Source: JBBIQS01 sp037442205
GTDB taxonomy: Bacteria; Myxococcota; Myxococcia; Myxococcales; UBA5297
Direction: 5' to 3'
Length of the DNA stretch: 64,000 bases
NCBI GenBank assembly: GCA_037442205.1
Contig: JBBIQS010000008.1
Location: 1-64,000, forward strand
A model generated the notes under the pieces. That model did no database searches. It was given only the letters and a program-made list of their open reading frames with translations, and was not told the origin of the DNA. Both the position numbers and the translations under genes were made by a program. Below are positions 35,953 through 43,871 of the stretch, piece after piece; within the stretch, counting starts at the first letter, position 1; every line of letters begins with the position of its first letter.

Positions 35953-36585
35953 ATGAGCGAGAAGAACCTCAGCGAGAAGAGCCTCGTCTCCACGGCCAGC
36001 GCCCGCGAGTACTTCAAGGACCTGCTCGACGGGGCGATCACCAACCAGAAGGTGCCGCTGGGGGAGATGACCGAGTTCTACCTGGTGGAATTGCTCAACA
36101 AGTACATGGACGTGGCGGCGCTCTACAGCCAGACGCCGGAGGGCAAGGTGGACGACGAGCCGCTGGCCTTCCAACTGCGGCGGGCGCTGGAGGCGGCGCG
36201 CGAGGAGCGGGTGAAGGCGCTGCGCAAGCTGGGCGACCAGTCGCTCTATGTGGCCGGCTTCTTCGGCGATTCGCTGGGCAAGCGGCTGGTGGACATCGAC
36301 TACTACATCTCGATGGGAGGGGCGGCATACGGGGCGCTGGCCAAGATGACCCGCGAGGCCCCGGCCGGCGGCTCCTTCTCTTCGCTGTACGAGGAGCTGA
36401 CGCAGAAGTTCACCGCCATCGTCGACCTGTTCAGCGAGGTGAGCGAGCGGGTGTCGGTGTCGACCAACCAGGGCGTGGTGCGGCTCTACGAGCGGTGGGT
36501 GAAGACCGGCTCGGATCGGCTGACGCGCCTGTTGGCCGAGCAGGGGCTCATCCCGACGCTGACCAAGCCTGGGACGGTGCAATGA
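35953..36585 (+). CDS. conserved-looking hypothetical protein, first of a coupled pair
   Basis: This 210-residue soluble, mostly helical protein starts MSEKNLSEKSLVSTASAREYF, preceded by AGGGGAAG. It has no signal peptide and no cysteines. Segments such as EMTEFYLVELLNKYMDVAALYSQ and SLYVAGFFGDSLGKRLVDIDYYISMGGAAYGAL look like amphipathic helices of a globular domain. I do not recognise it. The stop overlaps the start of the next gene (ATGA), so the two products are probably partners. The in-frame extension upstream (24 codons) lacks a good ribosome site. Confidence 0.75.
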   Translation: MSEKNLSEKSLVSTASAREYFKDLLDGAITNQKVPLGEMTEFYLVELLNKYMDVAALYSQTPEGKVDDEPLAFQLRRALEAAREERVKALRKLGDQSLYVAGFFGDSLGKRLVDIDYYISMGGAAYGALAKMTREAPAGGSFSSLYEELTQKFTAIVDLFSEVSERVSVSTNQGVVRLYERWVKTGSDRLTRLLAEQGLIPTLTKPGTVQ

Positions 36586-37241
36586 GCCCTCCTCCGGCGA
36601 TGCTCGCGCAGCTGCAGCGGGCGCTGGAGGTGATCTACGGGGTCACCGCCCCGCACCGGGTCGAGGACTTCATCGTCGGCCAGCCGGCGCTGGCCGCCCT
36701 GGGGGCGCAGGCCAGGGCTCCGGAGGAGCTGTACGTCGTCGAGGAGAAGGGCGAGGTGGAGATCGGGGTCTTCATCAGCCCCGAGGTGCTGCGGAGGCTG
36801 CCGCTGCTGGGCGCGAAGGGGGCGCGCTTCCTCGAGGGGCTCTTGCCGGCCTTCACCACCGCCGCCGAGGGGGTCAGCCACTTCGTCTACCTGACCCTGC
36901 AGGCGCTCAAGGACCAGACGGTGTCGCTCTTGGAGCTTGAGGTGCAGGCGGAGATCGACAAGTTCGCCACCTCGGCGCTGCATCTGTGGCGGGAAGGGGA
37001 GCGCCACCGCAGCCCCGAGCTGCGGGTGCGGCTCTTCGACCGGGTCCACTACCGCGATGGCCTCGAATCCGACGAGCGCGACCGCTACGTCACCGCCAAC
37101 CGGCTGGCGCGCGGGTACGCCAGGTTTCTCGAGAGCCGCTTCCTGGCCAAGGGCCATCTCGAGGGGCTGCTGCGCGAGCTGCGGCAGGTCTACCGGCAGG
37201 CCGGCTCGGAGAAGCTCGGCTACCTGGCCCAGCGCGGCTGA
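36582..37241 (+). CDS. hypothetical protein, second of a coupled pair
   Basis: This 219-residue soluble, acidic protein overlaps the previous gene by 4 bp (ATGA). It begins MSPPPAMLAQLQRALEVIYGVTAPHRVEDFIVG. The middle, GEVEIGVFISPEVLRRLPLLGAKGARFLEG followed by TTAAEGVSHFVYLTLQAL, suggests a compact alpha/beta fold. The C-terminal half is strongly charged and helical (RLARGYARFLESRFLAKGHLEG). No named family is recognised. The pair ends at a perfect hairpin. Confidence 0.75.
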   Translation: MSPPPAMLAQLQRALEVIYGVTAPHRVEDFIVGQPALAALGAQARAPEELYVVEEKGEVEIGVFISPEVLRRLPLLGAKGARFLEGLLPAFTTAAEGVSHFVYLTLQALKDQTVSLLELEVQAEIDKFATSALHLWREGERHRSPELRVRLFDRVHYRDGLESDERDRYVTANRLARGYARFLESRFLAKGHLEGLLRELRQVYRQAGSEKLGYLAQRG

Positions 37242-37263
37242 TTAGCCGATCGACCCAACGGCA

Positions 37264-37294
37264 GCGGCCCGGCGGATTCGCTCCGCCGGGCCGC
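37264..37294. terminator. bidirectional hairpin between the 36582 gene and rpoZ
   Basis: A perfect 13-bp GC-rich stem (37264-37276 with 37282-37294) and a 5-nt loop lie between two convergent genes. There is no T-run, but the stem strength and position favour termination in both directions. Confidence 0.6.
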
Positions 37295-37318
37295 CAAGTG
37301 CCTGAAAGGTCTCTCGAA

Positions 37319-37606
37319 TCAGGTCGAGAAGATGTTGCGCGGGCCGGTCTGGCTGACCGGGCGCAGCACGACCGCCTTCTGGGGCTTGTCGTACTTGCCG
37401 CTGAGGCACTCGCGCACGTTGCGGTCGAAGCGGACCTTGCCGGTCGCGACCTCGCGCAGCGAGAGGACGGGCGCCTTGTCCTTGCTGGTCTCGACGACCG
37501 GGCGGGCGCCGGCCATCAGCTGGCGGGTGCGCTTGGTCGCCAGGTGGACGAGGGCGAAGCGGTTGTCCACCAGGGGAAGGCAGTCTTCAACGGTGACGCG
37601 GGCCAT
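37319..37606 (-). CDS. rpoZ: RNA polymerase omega subunit
   Basis: This 95-residue protein begins MARVTVEDCLPLVDNRFALVHLATKRTRQL, the conserved omega N-terminus, including the ATKRTRQL helix that contacts beta-prime. The C-terminal half (KVRFDRNVRECLSGKYDK) is less conserved, as usual. Omega helps assemble RNA polymerase and can form part of a ppGpp site. It has its own promoter of the TAGGTT type; spoT, often adjacent, is not in the window. Confidence 0.93.
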   Translation of the reverse strand: MARVTVEDCLPLVDNRFALVHLATKRTRQLMAGARPVVETSKDKAPVLSLREVATGKVRFDRNVRECLSGKYDKPQKAVVLRPVSQTGPRNIFST

Positions 37607-37641
37607 CTAGAAACCTCTCTTCGAATCCAAAAGGAACCGGG

Positions 37642-37670
37642 AACCTAATCCAAACCGCTCGGGCCTTCAA
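37642..37670 (-). promoter_or_regulatory. rpoZ promoter, TTGAAG-N17-TAGGTT
   Basis: On the minus strand, TTGAAG (37665-37670) and TAGGTT (37642-37647) are 17 bp apart, with the expected start about 30 bases before the rpoZ ATG. It lies in the short gap after the DUF4340 gene, so rpoZ need not depend on that operon. Confidence 0.65.
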
Positions 37671-37684
37671 CCTCTTTCCCGGGC

Positions 37685-39106
37685 CTAGTTGGCCGGGGCA
37701 GGGGCCGGCGCGGCGTTCGAGGTCTGTGCCGCCTCCTCGAGATCCGCCTTGCTGGAGGGCAGTTCCGCCAGCTTGCTCTTCTCCACCTCGAGCACCCGCT
37801 TGTCGGTCGAGCTCTTCACGTACTGGTTGGAGTTCTCCTCCTTGCCCAGGGCGAGGGTCGCCAGCTCCTTGCCGCCCTCGCCCAGCAGGGTGACGGTCTT
37901 GGCCGGCTTGTCGAGCCCGTACCTGGCAAGATCCTTCGCGCCCTCCTCGCCGAAGGAGGCCACCTTGAGCGAGCCCAGCGCCCAGAGGATGCTGCTCACC
38001 TTGCCCTTCTTGGCGGCGGCCGCGGCCGGGGCGGTGATCTTCCAGTCCTCGAGCCCGCCGGCGTCGCTCTTGACCTTCTCCAGCGCCACCACCTCGGAGC
38101 CGAAGGCGAACTTGAGCCCCTCGACCTGGTTGCGGTCGAAGGCCACGACGGTCTTGTCGCGCAGGTCCATCGGCTTGACGTCGAAATCGGTGAAGATCAA
38201 CTCGGCCACCTCGGCGACGAAGGTCGCCTCCTTGCGCCGGGCGTAGCTCTTCTTCTGGCCGCTCTGCTCGACCTGCCCGGCCACCAGGTTGATCTGCCCG
38301 CCGCCGTCCAGGGTCAGGGTCAGCTCCAGCTTGGGCGACTTGAAGCCGTAGGTGGCCTCCTCGGTCGGGGAGTAGAGGTCGGTGGCGAACTTGGTCGCCC
38401 GCAGGTTGTGCAGGCTGCTCAGGATGCGGTTGACGGTGGCCGGGTCGGCCTTGTCCGCGAAGGGTGCCGACATCTGCCACTGGTCGCCGGCCTTCCTGAT
38501 CGCCCACTGCTTGCCGTCGACCTTGACCGACAGCTCGCGCGCCTGGGCGTCCTCGAAGCTGAGCACCTTCTTCTCGCGCAGCTCGAAGGTGTCCTTCTCC
38601 ACCGAGAACTTGAGGTTCTCGACCTGGAAGACGTCGTTGGCCTCGCCGCGGGCGGCGTAGAGGGTGTTGTCGAAGCTGTTCTCGGCGCCCACGCGCAGCA
38701 CCGCGTCCGGAGCGCCCTCGAGCTGGACCACCAGCTTGATCCCGGGCCGGTCGAGGCCGAACCTGGCCAGGTCGGAGGCCTTCTCCTCGACGGTCATCTT
38801 GCTCTTGAGCGACAGCAGCTTATCGACGATGGCGTCGACCACCATCTTGTCGGCCGGGGCCTGGACCGGCGAGACCACGTCCCAGCCGTCCTTACCCTTG
38901 GTCAGCAGGGTGGTCTGGCCCTTGGCGGTCACCGACAGGCCCTTGACCTTGGCCCGGTCGAAGTCGAAGAGCTTCTCGCTCTTCTCCTTGGCCGCGGTCT
39001 CGGCCTCCTGCTTCTTGAAGATGCCGTAGTAGGCGAAGAGGTACCCGCCCCCGGCCAGCACCACCAGGGCGAGCAGCGTCACCAACGAGCGCGTCTTCTG
39101 GTTCAT
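37685..39106 (-). CDS. DUF4340-domain protein of the gliding-type ABC operon
   Basis: This 473-residue protein has one N-terminal membrane helix (about residues 8-25) and a large periplasmic part with repeated DUF4340 units: FDRAKVKGLSVTAKGQTTLLTKGKDGWDVVSPVQAPADK is the first, and KVDGKQWAIRKAGDQWQMSAPFADKADPATVN the second. DUF4340 proteins are regularly encoded after GldG-like ABC subunits; their function is not established. ATG 39106 (MNQKTRSLV) is chosen because the membrane helix follows directly. It is separated from the GldG gene by 153 bp that hold two strong hairpins. Confidence 0.88.
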   Translation of the reverse strand: MNQKTRSLVTLLALVVLAGGGYLFAYYGIFKKQEAETAAKEKSEKLFDFDRAKVKGLSVTAKGQTTLLTKGKDGWDVVSPVQAPADKMVVDAIVDKLLSLKSKMTVEEKASDLARFGLDRPGIKLVVQLEGAPDAVLRVGAENSFDNTLYAARGEANDVFQVENLKFSVEKDTFELREKKVLSFEDAQARELSVKVDGKQWAIRKAGDQWQMSAPFADKADPATVNRILSSLHNLRATKFATDLYSPTEEATYGFKSPKLELTLTLDGGGQINLVAGQVEQSGQKKSYARRKEATFVAEVAELIFTDFDVKPMDLRDKTVVAFDRNQVEGLKFAFGSEVVALEKVKSDAGGLEDWKITAPAAAAAKKGKVSSILWALGSLKVASFGEEGAKDLARYGLDKPAKTVTLLGEGGKELATLALGKEENSNQYVKSSTDKRVLEVEKSKLAELPSSKADLEEAAQTSNAAPAPAPAN

Positions 39107-39151
39107 CGCACAGAGCTCCTGATTGCAGAGGCGCTGCCCCGCGCTCATCCC

Positions 39152-39205
39152 GAGCCCTTCGACGGGCTCAGGACAGGCGGAGTCGAGGGGCCCGCCCTCG
39201 ACTCC
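39152..39205. repeat. tandem palindromic (REP-like) hairpins
   Basis: Two hairpins are adjacent: GAGCCC...GGGCTC (39152-39169, 6-bp stem) and a perfect 11-bp stem (39179-39189 with 39195-39205) around a 5-nt loop. The segment resembles short palindromic repeats that are dispersed between genes in many bacteria. It lies between two genes of one operon and could stabilise or attenuate the transcript. Confidence 0.65.
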
Positions 39206-39259
39206 GCTGCACTCCGCTCGGGCAGAACGGAAGGCCGACTGAAAGCGCCTGAATTTCGG

Positions 39260-40789
39260 CTACTTGCTGCGCCGGACCATCCACACCGTCAGGCCCACCG
39301 CCAGCAGCATCACCGGCAGCACGTCGATGGTCAGGAAGAAGATCGACGCCTTCTGGGTGTCGGTCAGGTACAGGCGCGAGGCGTCGCGGGTGCGGGGGCG
39401 GATGGTGATCCGCTCCGACTGCTCGGCCAGCCAGTTGATGCTGTTGAGGAAGAAGTCCTCGTTGCCGACGAAGGTGCGGAACTTGTTGCTGGCGAAGTCG
39501 CGGTCGCCCGAGACCACCAGCCGCGCCTCGTCGGAGCGCTTGGGGCTGGCCGAGGCGGTGTTCTGGGTCACCGTCACCACCAGCGGGAAGGGGCCGCCCT
39601 TCTCGTTCTCGTCGCGCTGGACCTTGCCGTTGGGGTTGGTCTCTCCCCAGGCCGAGGGCATCGAGAGCGCCAGCGGCTGGGCGTTGGCCGAGCTCGGAGT
39701 GCCGTGCAGCACCGCCAGCGGGCGGGCGGTGGGGAAGGCGGTGTTGAGCTTGAAGTCCTTCACGATGGGCGAGCTGTCGTTGTACTGCTGCACCACCGGG
39801 ATCAGCTCGCTGGCCCCGAACAGCCGGCTGATGGGGTCCACCACCACCGAGTTCTCGGCCTCGACGCTGAACTCCTTGAGCAGCTCCTCGAGCCCGCTCT
39901 CCATCTGCGGCTCGACCATGATGAAGGCCTTGCCGCCGGCGGCGAGGAACTTCTTGAGGGTCTCGACCTCGTTCGGCTGGAAGGCCTTCTCCGGCCCGGC
40001 CACCACCACCACCTGCGCGTCCTGCGGGATCTCGGCGACGCCGGCCAGGTTGAGCTTGTCGGCCTTGAGGCCCTCGTTCTCCATCCGCTTCTTGACCTCG
40101 GAGTAGCCCTGCACCCCGGTGTCGTCGACGTCGGCCTCGCCGTGGCCGGTGGTGAAGTAGATCTTCTTGGTCGAGGAGTGGGTCACCTTGACGATGGCGT
40201 TGGTCAGCTGCTCCTCGGTGATCTCCTGGAAGCGCGCCTCGGTGTTGCCGAGCTTGACCACCACCCGCGGCCCGCTCTCCTTGATGCCGAACTGCTGCAC
40301 CTTGATCGGGTCCTTGATGGGATCGACGAACTCGAAGACGAACTTGTCGCTCTGCTTCTTGTACTTCTCGAACAGCTCCTTGAGCGCCTCGAACTGCGGC
40401 TCGCCGCTCTTGTAGAAGGCGGTGGCGGTCACCGAGTCCTTGAGGCCGGCCAGGGTCTTGGTGGTGTCGTCGGACAGGGTGTGGATCTGGTTCTTGGTCA
40501 GGTCCCAGGTCTTGGGGCTCTTGGCGGCCATCCAGTTGACGATCACCAAGAGCGCCAGCAGCACCGCGGTGGAGATCGCGCTGACCGCCATGAAGAAGGT
40601 GCCGCGGCTGGAGGCGGTATCGCCGAGGTCGCCGAAGTTGGTCACTCCGTAGACCACGAAGAAGGCCAGCGCCAGCCCGATCTTGGCCATGGCCATCAGC
40701 GGAAGGCCGATGATCCAGGTGAAGACCGAGCTCAGCAGCAGCACCAGCCCGATCACTGCCAGGGTCTTTCCCAAATACTTGCGTCGCAT
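39260..40789 (-). CDS. GldG-family ABC transporter auxiliary protein
   Basis: This 509-residue protein has two N-terminal membrane helices within residues 8-60, a third near 66-86, and a C-terminal helix (about 478-500) ending WMVRRSK. The periplasmic part is the GldG/ABC_transp_aux domain, with TWDLTKNQIHTLSDDTTKTLAGL at its start, FTTGHGEADVDD and VVVVAGPEKAFQPNEVETLKKFL. In Bacteroidetes, GldG with GldF and GldA forms an ABC transporter needed for gliding; homologues occur in many non-gliding phyla. It lies 40 bp after the permease gene. Confidence 0.93.
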   Translation of the reverse strand: MRRKYLGKTLAVIGLVLLLSSVFTWIIGLPLMAMAKIGLALAFFVVYGVTNFGDLGDTASSRGTFFMAVSAISTAVLLALLVIVNWMAAKSPKTWDLTKNQIHTLSDDTTKTLAGLKDSVTATAFYKSGEPQFEALKELFEKYKKQSDKFVFEFVDPIKDPIKVQQFGIKESGPRVVVKLGNTEARFQEITEEQLTNAIVKVTHSSTKKIYFTTGHGEADVDDTGVQGYSEVKKRMENEGLKADKLNLAGVAEIPQDAQVVVVAGPEKAFQPNEVETLKKFLAAGGKAFIMVEPQMESGLEELLKEFSVEAENSVVVDPISRLFGASELIPVVQQYNDSSPIVKDFKLNTAFPTARPLAVLHGTPSSANAQPLALSMPSAWGETNPNGKVQRDENEKGGPFPLVVTVTQNTASASPKRSDEARLVVSGDRDFASNKFRTFVGNEDFFLNSINWLAEQSERITIRPRTRDASRLYLTDTQKASIFFLTIDVLPVMLLAVGLTVWMVRRSK

Positions 40790-40829
40790 GTTCGCTCCGA
40801 ATCCTTGAGAGGTTCGCGGCTGGGGCCGT

Positions 40830-41630
40830 CTAGGCCCAGCGCTGGGCTTCCACCGACCGATGGGTCAGGAAGACCGCCAGCACGATCCACGAGAGGAAGT
40901 AGGTGAGGTCCTTGAGGTCGAAGACGCCCTTGACGAAGTTGACCAAGTGCTGCGAGGCCGACAGGAAGGTCAGCACCTCGCGCATTGCCCCGTCGGCGCC
41001 GCCGGCCATCCAGCTGGCCAGCCACAGCAGCAGCAAGAGCATCAGGCTGATGATCGCCGCCACCGCCTGGCTGTCGGTGAGCGAGGAGATGAACATGCCG
41101 ATCGCCATCGCCGCCGCCGACCACAGGAACAGCCCGCCGAAGGCGGCGAAGGTGGTCTGCCACTCGATGCCGCCCGACCCGCCGGTCCCCGAGCCCGAGG
41201 CGAAGGCCGACAGGACGATCGGGTGAAGCATGGTCAGCCCGATGGTCACCGCCATGATCGCCAGGCCGCCCAGGTACTTGCCCATCACGATCTCCAGCGG
41301 GCGGACCGGGGCGGTCATCAGCAATTCGAAGGTCCGCTGGCGCTTCTCCTCGGCCAGCAGTCGCATCGACAGGAAGGGCGCCACCATGGCCACGATGATC
41401 CCGGTGTTGAAGACCACCGGGGCCACCACGAAGTCGGTCAGGTTGAGCCGGTCGGCCGGGACGTACTGAGGCATCTGCATGGCCATCATGCTTGCCTCGA
41501 GGAACTGCTTGACCGCGGCGATGAAGAAGTAGCTGGCGAACACGGTCATGACCGCGAACATCGCGTAGGCCAGCGGGGTGGTGAAGTAGACGTTCAGCTC
41601 TTTCTTGGCGATGGCCAATGCGTTGCGCAT
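40830..41630 (-). CDS. ABC transporter permease (GldF/ABC-2 type)
   Basis: This 266-residue protein has six membrane helices of the ABC-2 class. It begins MRNALAIAKKELNVYFTTPLAY, with the amphipathic KKEL.xYF.TP start typical of NosY/GldF permeases, and has LRLLAEEKRQRTFELLMTAPV-type sequence (SMRLLAEEKRQRTFELL) at the cytoplasmic coupling site. It pairs with the ATPase encoded 42 bp upstream. The substrate is unknown. Confidence 0.93.
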   Translation of the reverse strand: MRNALAIAKKELNVYFTTPLAYAMFAVMTVFASYFFIAAVKQFLEASMMAMQMPQYVPADRLNLTDFVVAPVVFNTGIIVAMVAPFLSMRLLAEEKRQRTFELLMTAPVRPLEIVMGKYLGGLAIMAVTIGLTMLHPIVLSAFASGSGTGGSGGIEWQTTFAAFGGLFLWSAAAMAIGMFISSLTDSQAVAAIISLMLLLLLWLASWMAGGADGAMREVLTFLSASQHLVNFVKGVFDLKDLTYFLSWIVLAVFLTHRSVEAQRWA

Positions 41631-41672
41631 CGGGGATCTCCTCGAATCTCTTGGGGGAAAAGGCAGTTAGGG

Positions 41673-42470
41673 CTAGTTGACCGCGGCGATCTTGGCCGGC
41701 TCGGGCGGGGCGATCTTCTTGCGCAGCTCGCCGGTGGGGTCGATGAGCTTCAAGTAGATCTGCTCCAGGCTCTCCTGCTTGCCGTCCACGTGGCGGGCGC
41801 GCAGGCCGTCCAGGGTGTCGAAGTCCACCAGCTTGCCCTGGTTGATCACCAGCACCTTGCGGCAGGTCTCGGTGACCTCCTGCAGGATGTGGGTCGAGAG
41901 AATGATGGTGTGCTTGCCGGTGGCGGCCAGGCTCTTGATCAGCTCGCGCACCTCGATGATCTGGATCGGATCCAGGCCCACCGTCGGCTCGTCGAGGATC
42001 AGCAGCGGAGGCGAGCCGAGGATGGCCTGCGCCAGCCCGACCCGCTGCTTGTAGCCCTTGGACAGGTTGGCGATCACCCGGTCGAGCACGTCCACCACCC
42101 GGGTCAGGGTCGCCACCCGCTCGACCTCGCTCTTGAGCTGGCCGCGGGCGATGCCCTTGAGCTCGGCCACGAACTTCAGGTACGCCCGCACCGTCATGTC
42201 CTGGTAGACCGGCGGCAGCTCGGGCAGGTAGCCGATGCGCCGCTTGACCTCGATCGGGTTCTCGAACACGTCGAACCCGCCGACCTTGGCGGTGCCGCTG
42301 GTGGCCGGCAAGAAGCCGGTCAGGATGCGCATGGTGGTGGTCTTGCCCGCGCCGTTGGGGCCGAGGAAGCCGAGAATCTCGCCCTCCTGCACCTCGAAAG
42401 AAAGCCCGTCGATCGCCGCCCGGTCTCGGTAGCGCTTGGTCAGGCCCTTCACCTCAATCATCGCTGCCAT
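41673..42470 (-). CDS. ABC transporter ATP-binding protein
   Basis: This 265-residue ATPase has Walker A GPNGAGKTT (37-45), Q-loop region GYLPELPPVY, signature LSKGYKQRVGLAQ (about 135), Walker B LLILDEPTVGLDP and the switch histidine in ILSTHILQEV. ATG 42470 (MAAMIEVKG) has TGGAGGG just before it. It heads the operon ATPase-permease-GldG-DUF4340, transcribed from a TTGACA/TAGGTT promoter about 190 bp upstream. Confidence 0.96.
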   Translation of the reverse strand: MAAMIEVKGLTKRYRDRAAIDGLSFEVQEGEILGFLGPNGAGKTTTMRILTGFLPATSGTAKVGGFDVFENPIEVKRRIGYLPELPPVYQDMTVRAYLKFVAELKGIARGQLKSEVERVATLTRVVDVLDRVIANLSKGYKQRVGLAQAILGSPPLLILDEPTVGLDPIQIIEVRELIKSLAATGKHTIILSTHILQEVTETCRKVLVINQGKLVDFDTLDGLRARHVDGKQESLEQIYLKLIDPTGELRKKIAPPEPAKIAAVN

Positions 42471-42656
42471 GGACCCTCCATCAGTTGAAGGTGGTTGCTG
42501 CGTTGGTCTTGGAGCTGGTCGCCCGCTTCCTTGTCTGCTGGGACGAGAGCCCACATTGGCCCGCCTCAACGCCGACCGGCCCAAAGCATTCCCGGAAATG
42601 CGAAAAGGCGAGGAATTGCCCAGGGTTGAGATCGCGTCCCAAGAAAAAGCGCGGTC

Positions 42657-42684
42657 AACCTAAGTCCGCGGAAACACTTGTCAA
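42657..42684 (-). promoter_or_regulatory. ABC-operon promoter, TTGACA-N16-TAGGTT
   Basis: On the minus strand, a perfect -35 TTGACA (42679-42684) and -10 TAGGTT (42657-42662) are separated by 16 bp. The leader to the ATPase ATG is about 180 bases. Confidence 0.75.
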
Positions 42685-42725
42685 GCCGCCGGGCGCGGCC
42701 CGCGGCGCTTGGCGCGGAAGCAATG

Positions 42726-42754
42726 TTGGCCCCCCCGGCGTGTGCCGATAGAAT
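42726..42754 (+). promoter_or_regulatory. promoter of the 42817 gene, TTGGCC-N17-TAGAAT
   Basis: TTGGCC (42726-42731) and TAGAAT (42749-42754, five of six consensus bases) are 17 bp apart. Transcription would start near 42761, about 55 bases before the ATG. Confidence 0.65.
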
Positions 42755-42816
42755 GGCGGCACTTGCGCCGCGACTGCCGCTCGGCAGTCAACCGGCGAGG
42801 TCGCCGGAGGAAAACC

Positions 42817-43869
42817 ATGCGTCTGATTCTCGCGGTTGTGGTGCTGCTGACCGCGCAGGGGGCCGCGGCCGCCACTCGCAAAGGGGCCGAGCCCGCGCTC
42901 AAGCCGCTGGGGACTCCCAAGACCGAGAAGAAGGCTCCGCCCCCGCCGCCCGCGCCGGCAGCCGCCGAGGAGCCAATCCCCGCCGGCGGCGAGAAGCGGG
43001 TGGCGCTGGTCGAGTCGGCGCCGCCGCGGGGAGTCGACAAGCGGGTGGTGCAGAAGGCGGTCTTCGTCGCCGAGGCCGAGCTGCGCGCCCAGGGCTGGGA
43101 GCCGATCCCGCCGCAGACGGTGGGTGCGTCCTACGCCAAGAGCAACAAGAAGGTCCCCTCCTGCGGCGACGCCGGGTTCTGCCTGGCGCAGATCGGCCGC
43201 GCGGTGGGCGCCGGCTACGTGGCCAACATCACCATGGCCGCCGCCGGCAAGTCTTTCACCGTCAAGCTGACGGTGGTCGACTCGGCCGACGCCCAGATCG
43301 TGGCCAACATCGCCGGGCTGGTGGCCAAGTCCGATGAGACGACGGTCGGCGACGCGGTCAAGCGCCAGGTGCCTCGGGCGCTGGCGGCGCTGCAGAAGCA
43401 CGACGCCGAGCGGCAGGAGGCGCTGGCCGCCGCCGCCAGGCCGGTCGAGACCAAGCCGGTGGTGGTTGAGCCGGAGAAGCCCAAGGTCGAGCCGCCTCCC
43501 GAGCCTCCCCCGGCGCCCGCCGCTCCGGTCGTCGTCGCCAAGCCGATCAAGCCCAAGGTCAGCGGGGAGCTGAGCGGGATGCGAGCCACCTCGGTGGTGC
43601 TGATGGTCGCCGGCGCTGCCGGGATCGGCACCGGGGCGGTGGTCTTCGGCTGGCAGGCCCAGGCGGCCGCCGCCGACTTCAAGGCGGGCAAGGATCCGCT
43701 GGTGGCGCGCGAGACCGCCTTGAGCCGGGCCCACACCGCCGACGCAGTCATGGGCGTCGGGGCGGCCGTGCTGCTCACCGGCGCGGTGCTCCTCTTCATG
43801 GAGCCGTCTTCCTCCTCTGTCGCGCTGACCCCCGCCCCCGGCGGCGTGGGGATCGCGGGGACCTTCTAG
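42817..43869 (+). CDS. exported protein with C-terminal membrane hairpin, unknown function
   Basis: This 350-residue protein begins MRLILAVVVLLTAQGAAAA, a signal peptide, with GGAGGAAAA before the ATG. Residues 30-65 and 205-255 are Pro/Ala/Lys-rich linkers. Between them is a folded domain (VALVESAPPRGVDKRVVQKAVFVAEAEL...) with one CGDAGFC pair and FTVKLTVVDSADAQIVANIAG, resembling the nucleotide- or lipid-free domains of envelope proteins but not named. Two hydrophobic helices (about 265-285 and 312-328) lie near the C-terminus. It is followed 2 bp later by the Cys-rich lipoprotein gene, so the two are co-transcribed. No family is recognised. Confidence 0.8.
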   Translation: MRLILAVVVLLTAQGAAAATRKGAEPALKPLGTPKTEKKAPPPPPAPAAAEEPIPAGGEKRVALVESAPPRGVDKRVVQKAVFVAEAELRAQGWEPIPPQTVGASYAKSNKKVPSCGDAGFCLAQIGRAVGAGYVANITMAAAGKSFTVKLTVVDSADAQIVANIAGLVAKSDETTVGDAVKRQVPRALAALQKHDAERQEALAAAARPVETKPVVVEPEKPKVEPPPEPPPAPAAPVVVAKPIKPKVSGELSGMRATSVVLMVAGAAGIGTGAVVFGWQAQAAAADFKAGKDPLVARETALSRAHTADAVMGVGAAVLLTGAVLLFMEPSSSSVALTPAPGGVGIAGTF

Positions 43870-43871
43870 AG

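Larger units (their letters stand above)
42471..42816. other. divergent intergenic region with two promoters
   Basis: This 346-bp gap holds the leftward promoter of the ABC operon (42657-42684), the rightward promoter of the 42817 gene (42726-42754), and a leader of about 180 bases before the ABC ATPase gene. No small ORF in it resembles a protein. Confidence 0.6.

Noticed and set aside
35635..36044. Minus-strand ORFs upstream of groES
   Set aside because: They run through the groES promoter and antisense to the 35953 gene, with no ribosome site or recognisable domain.
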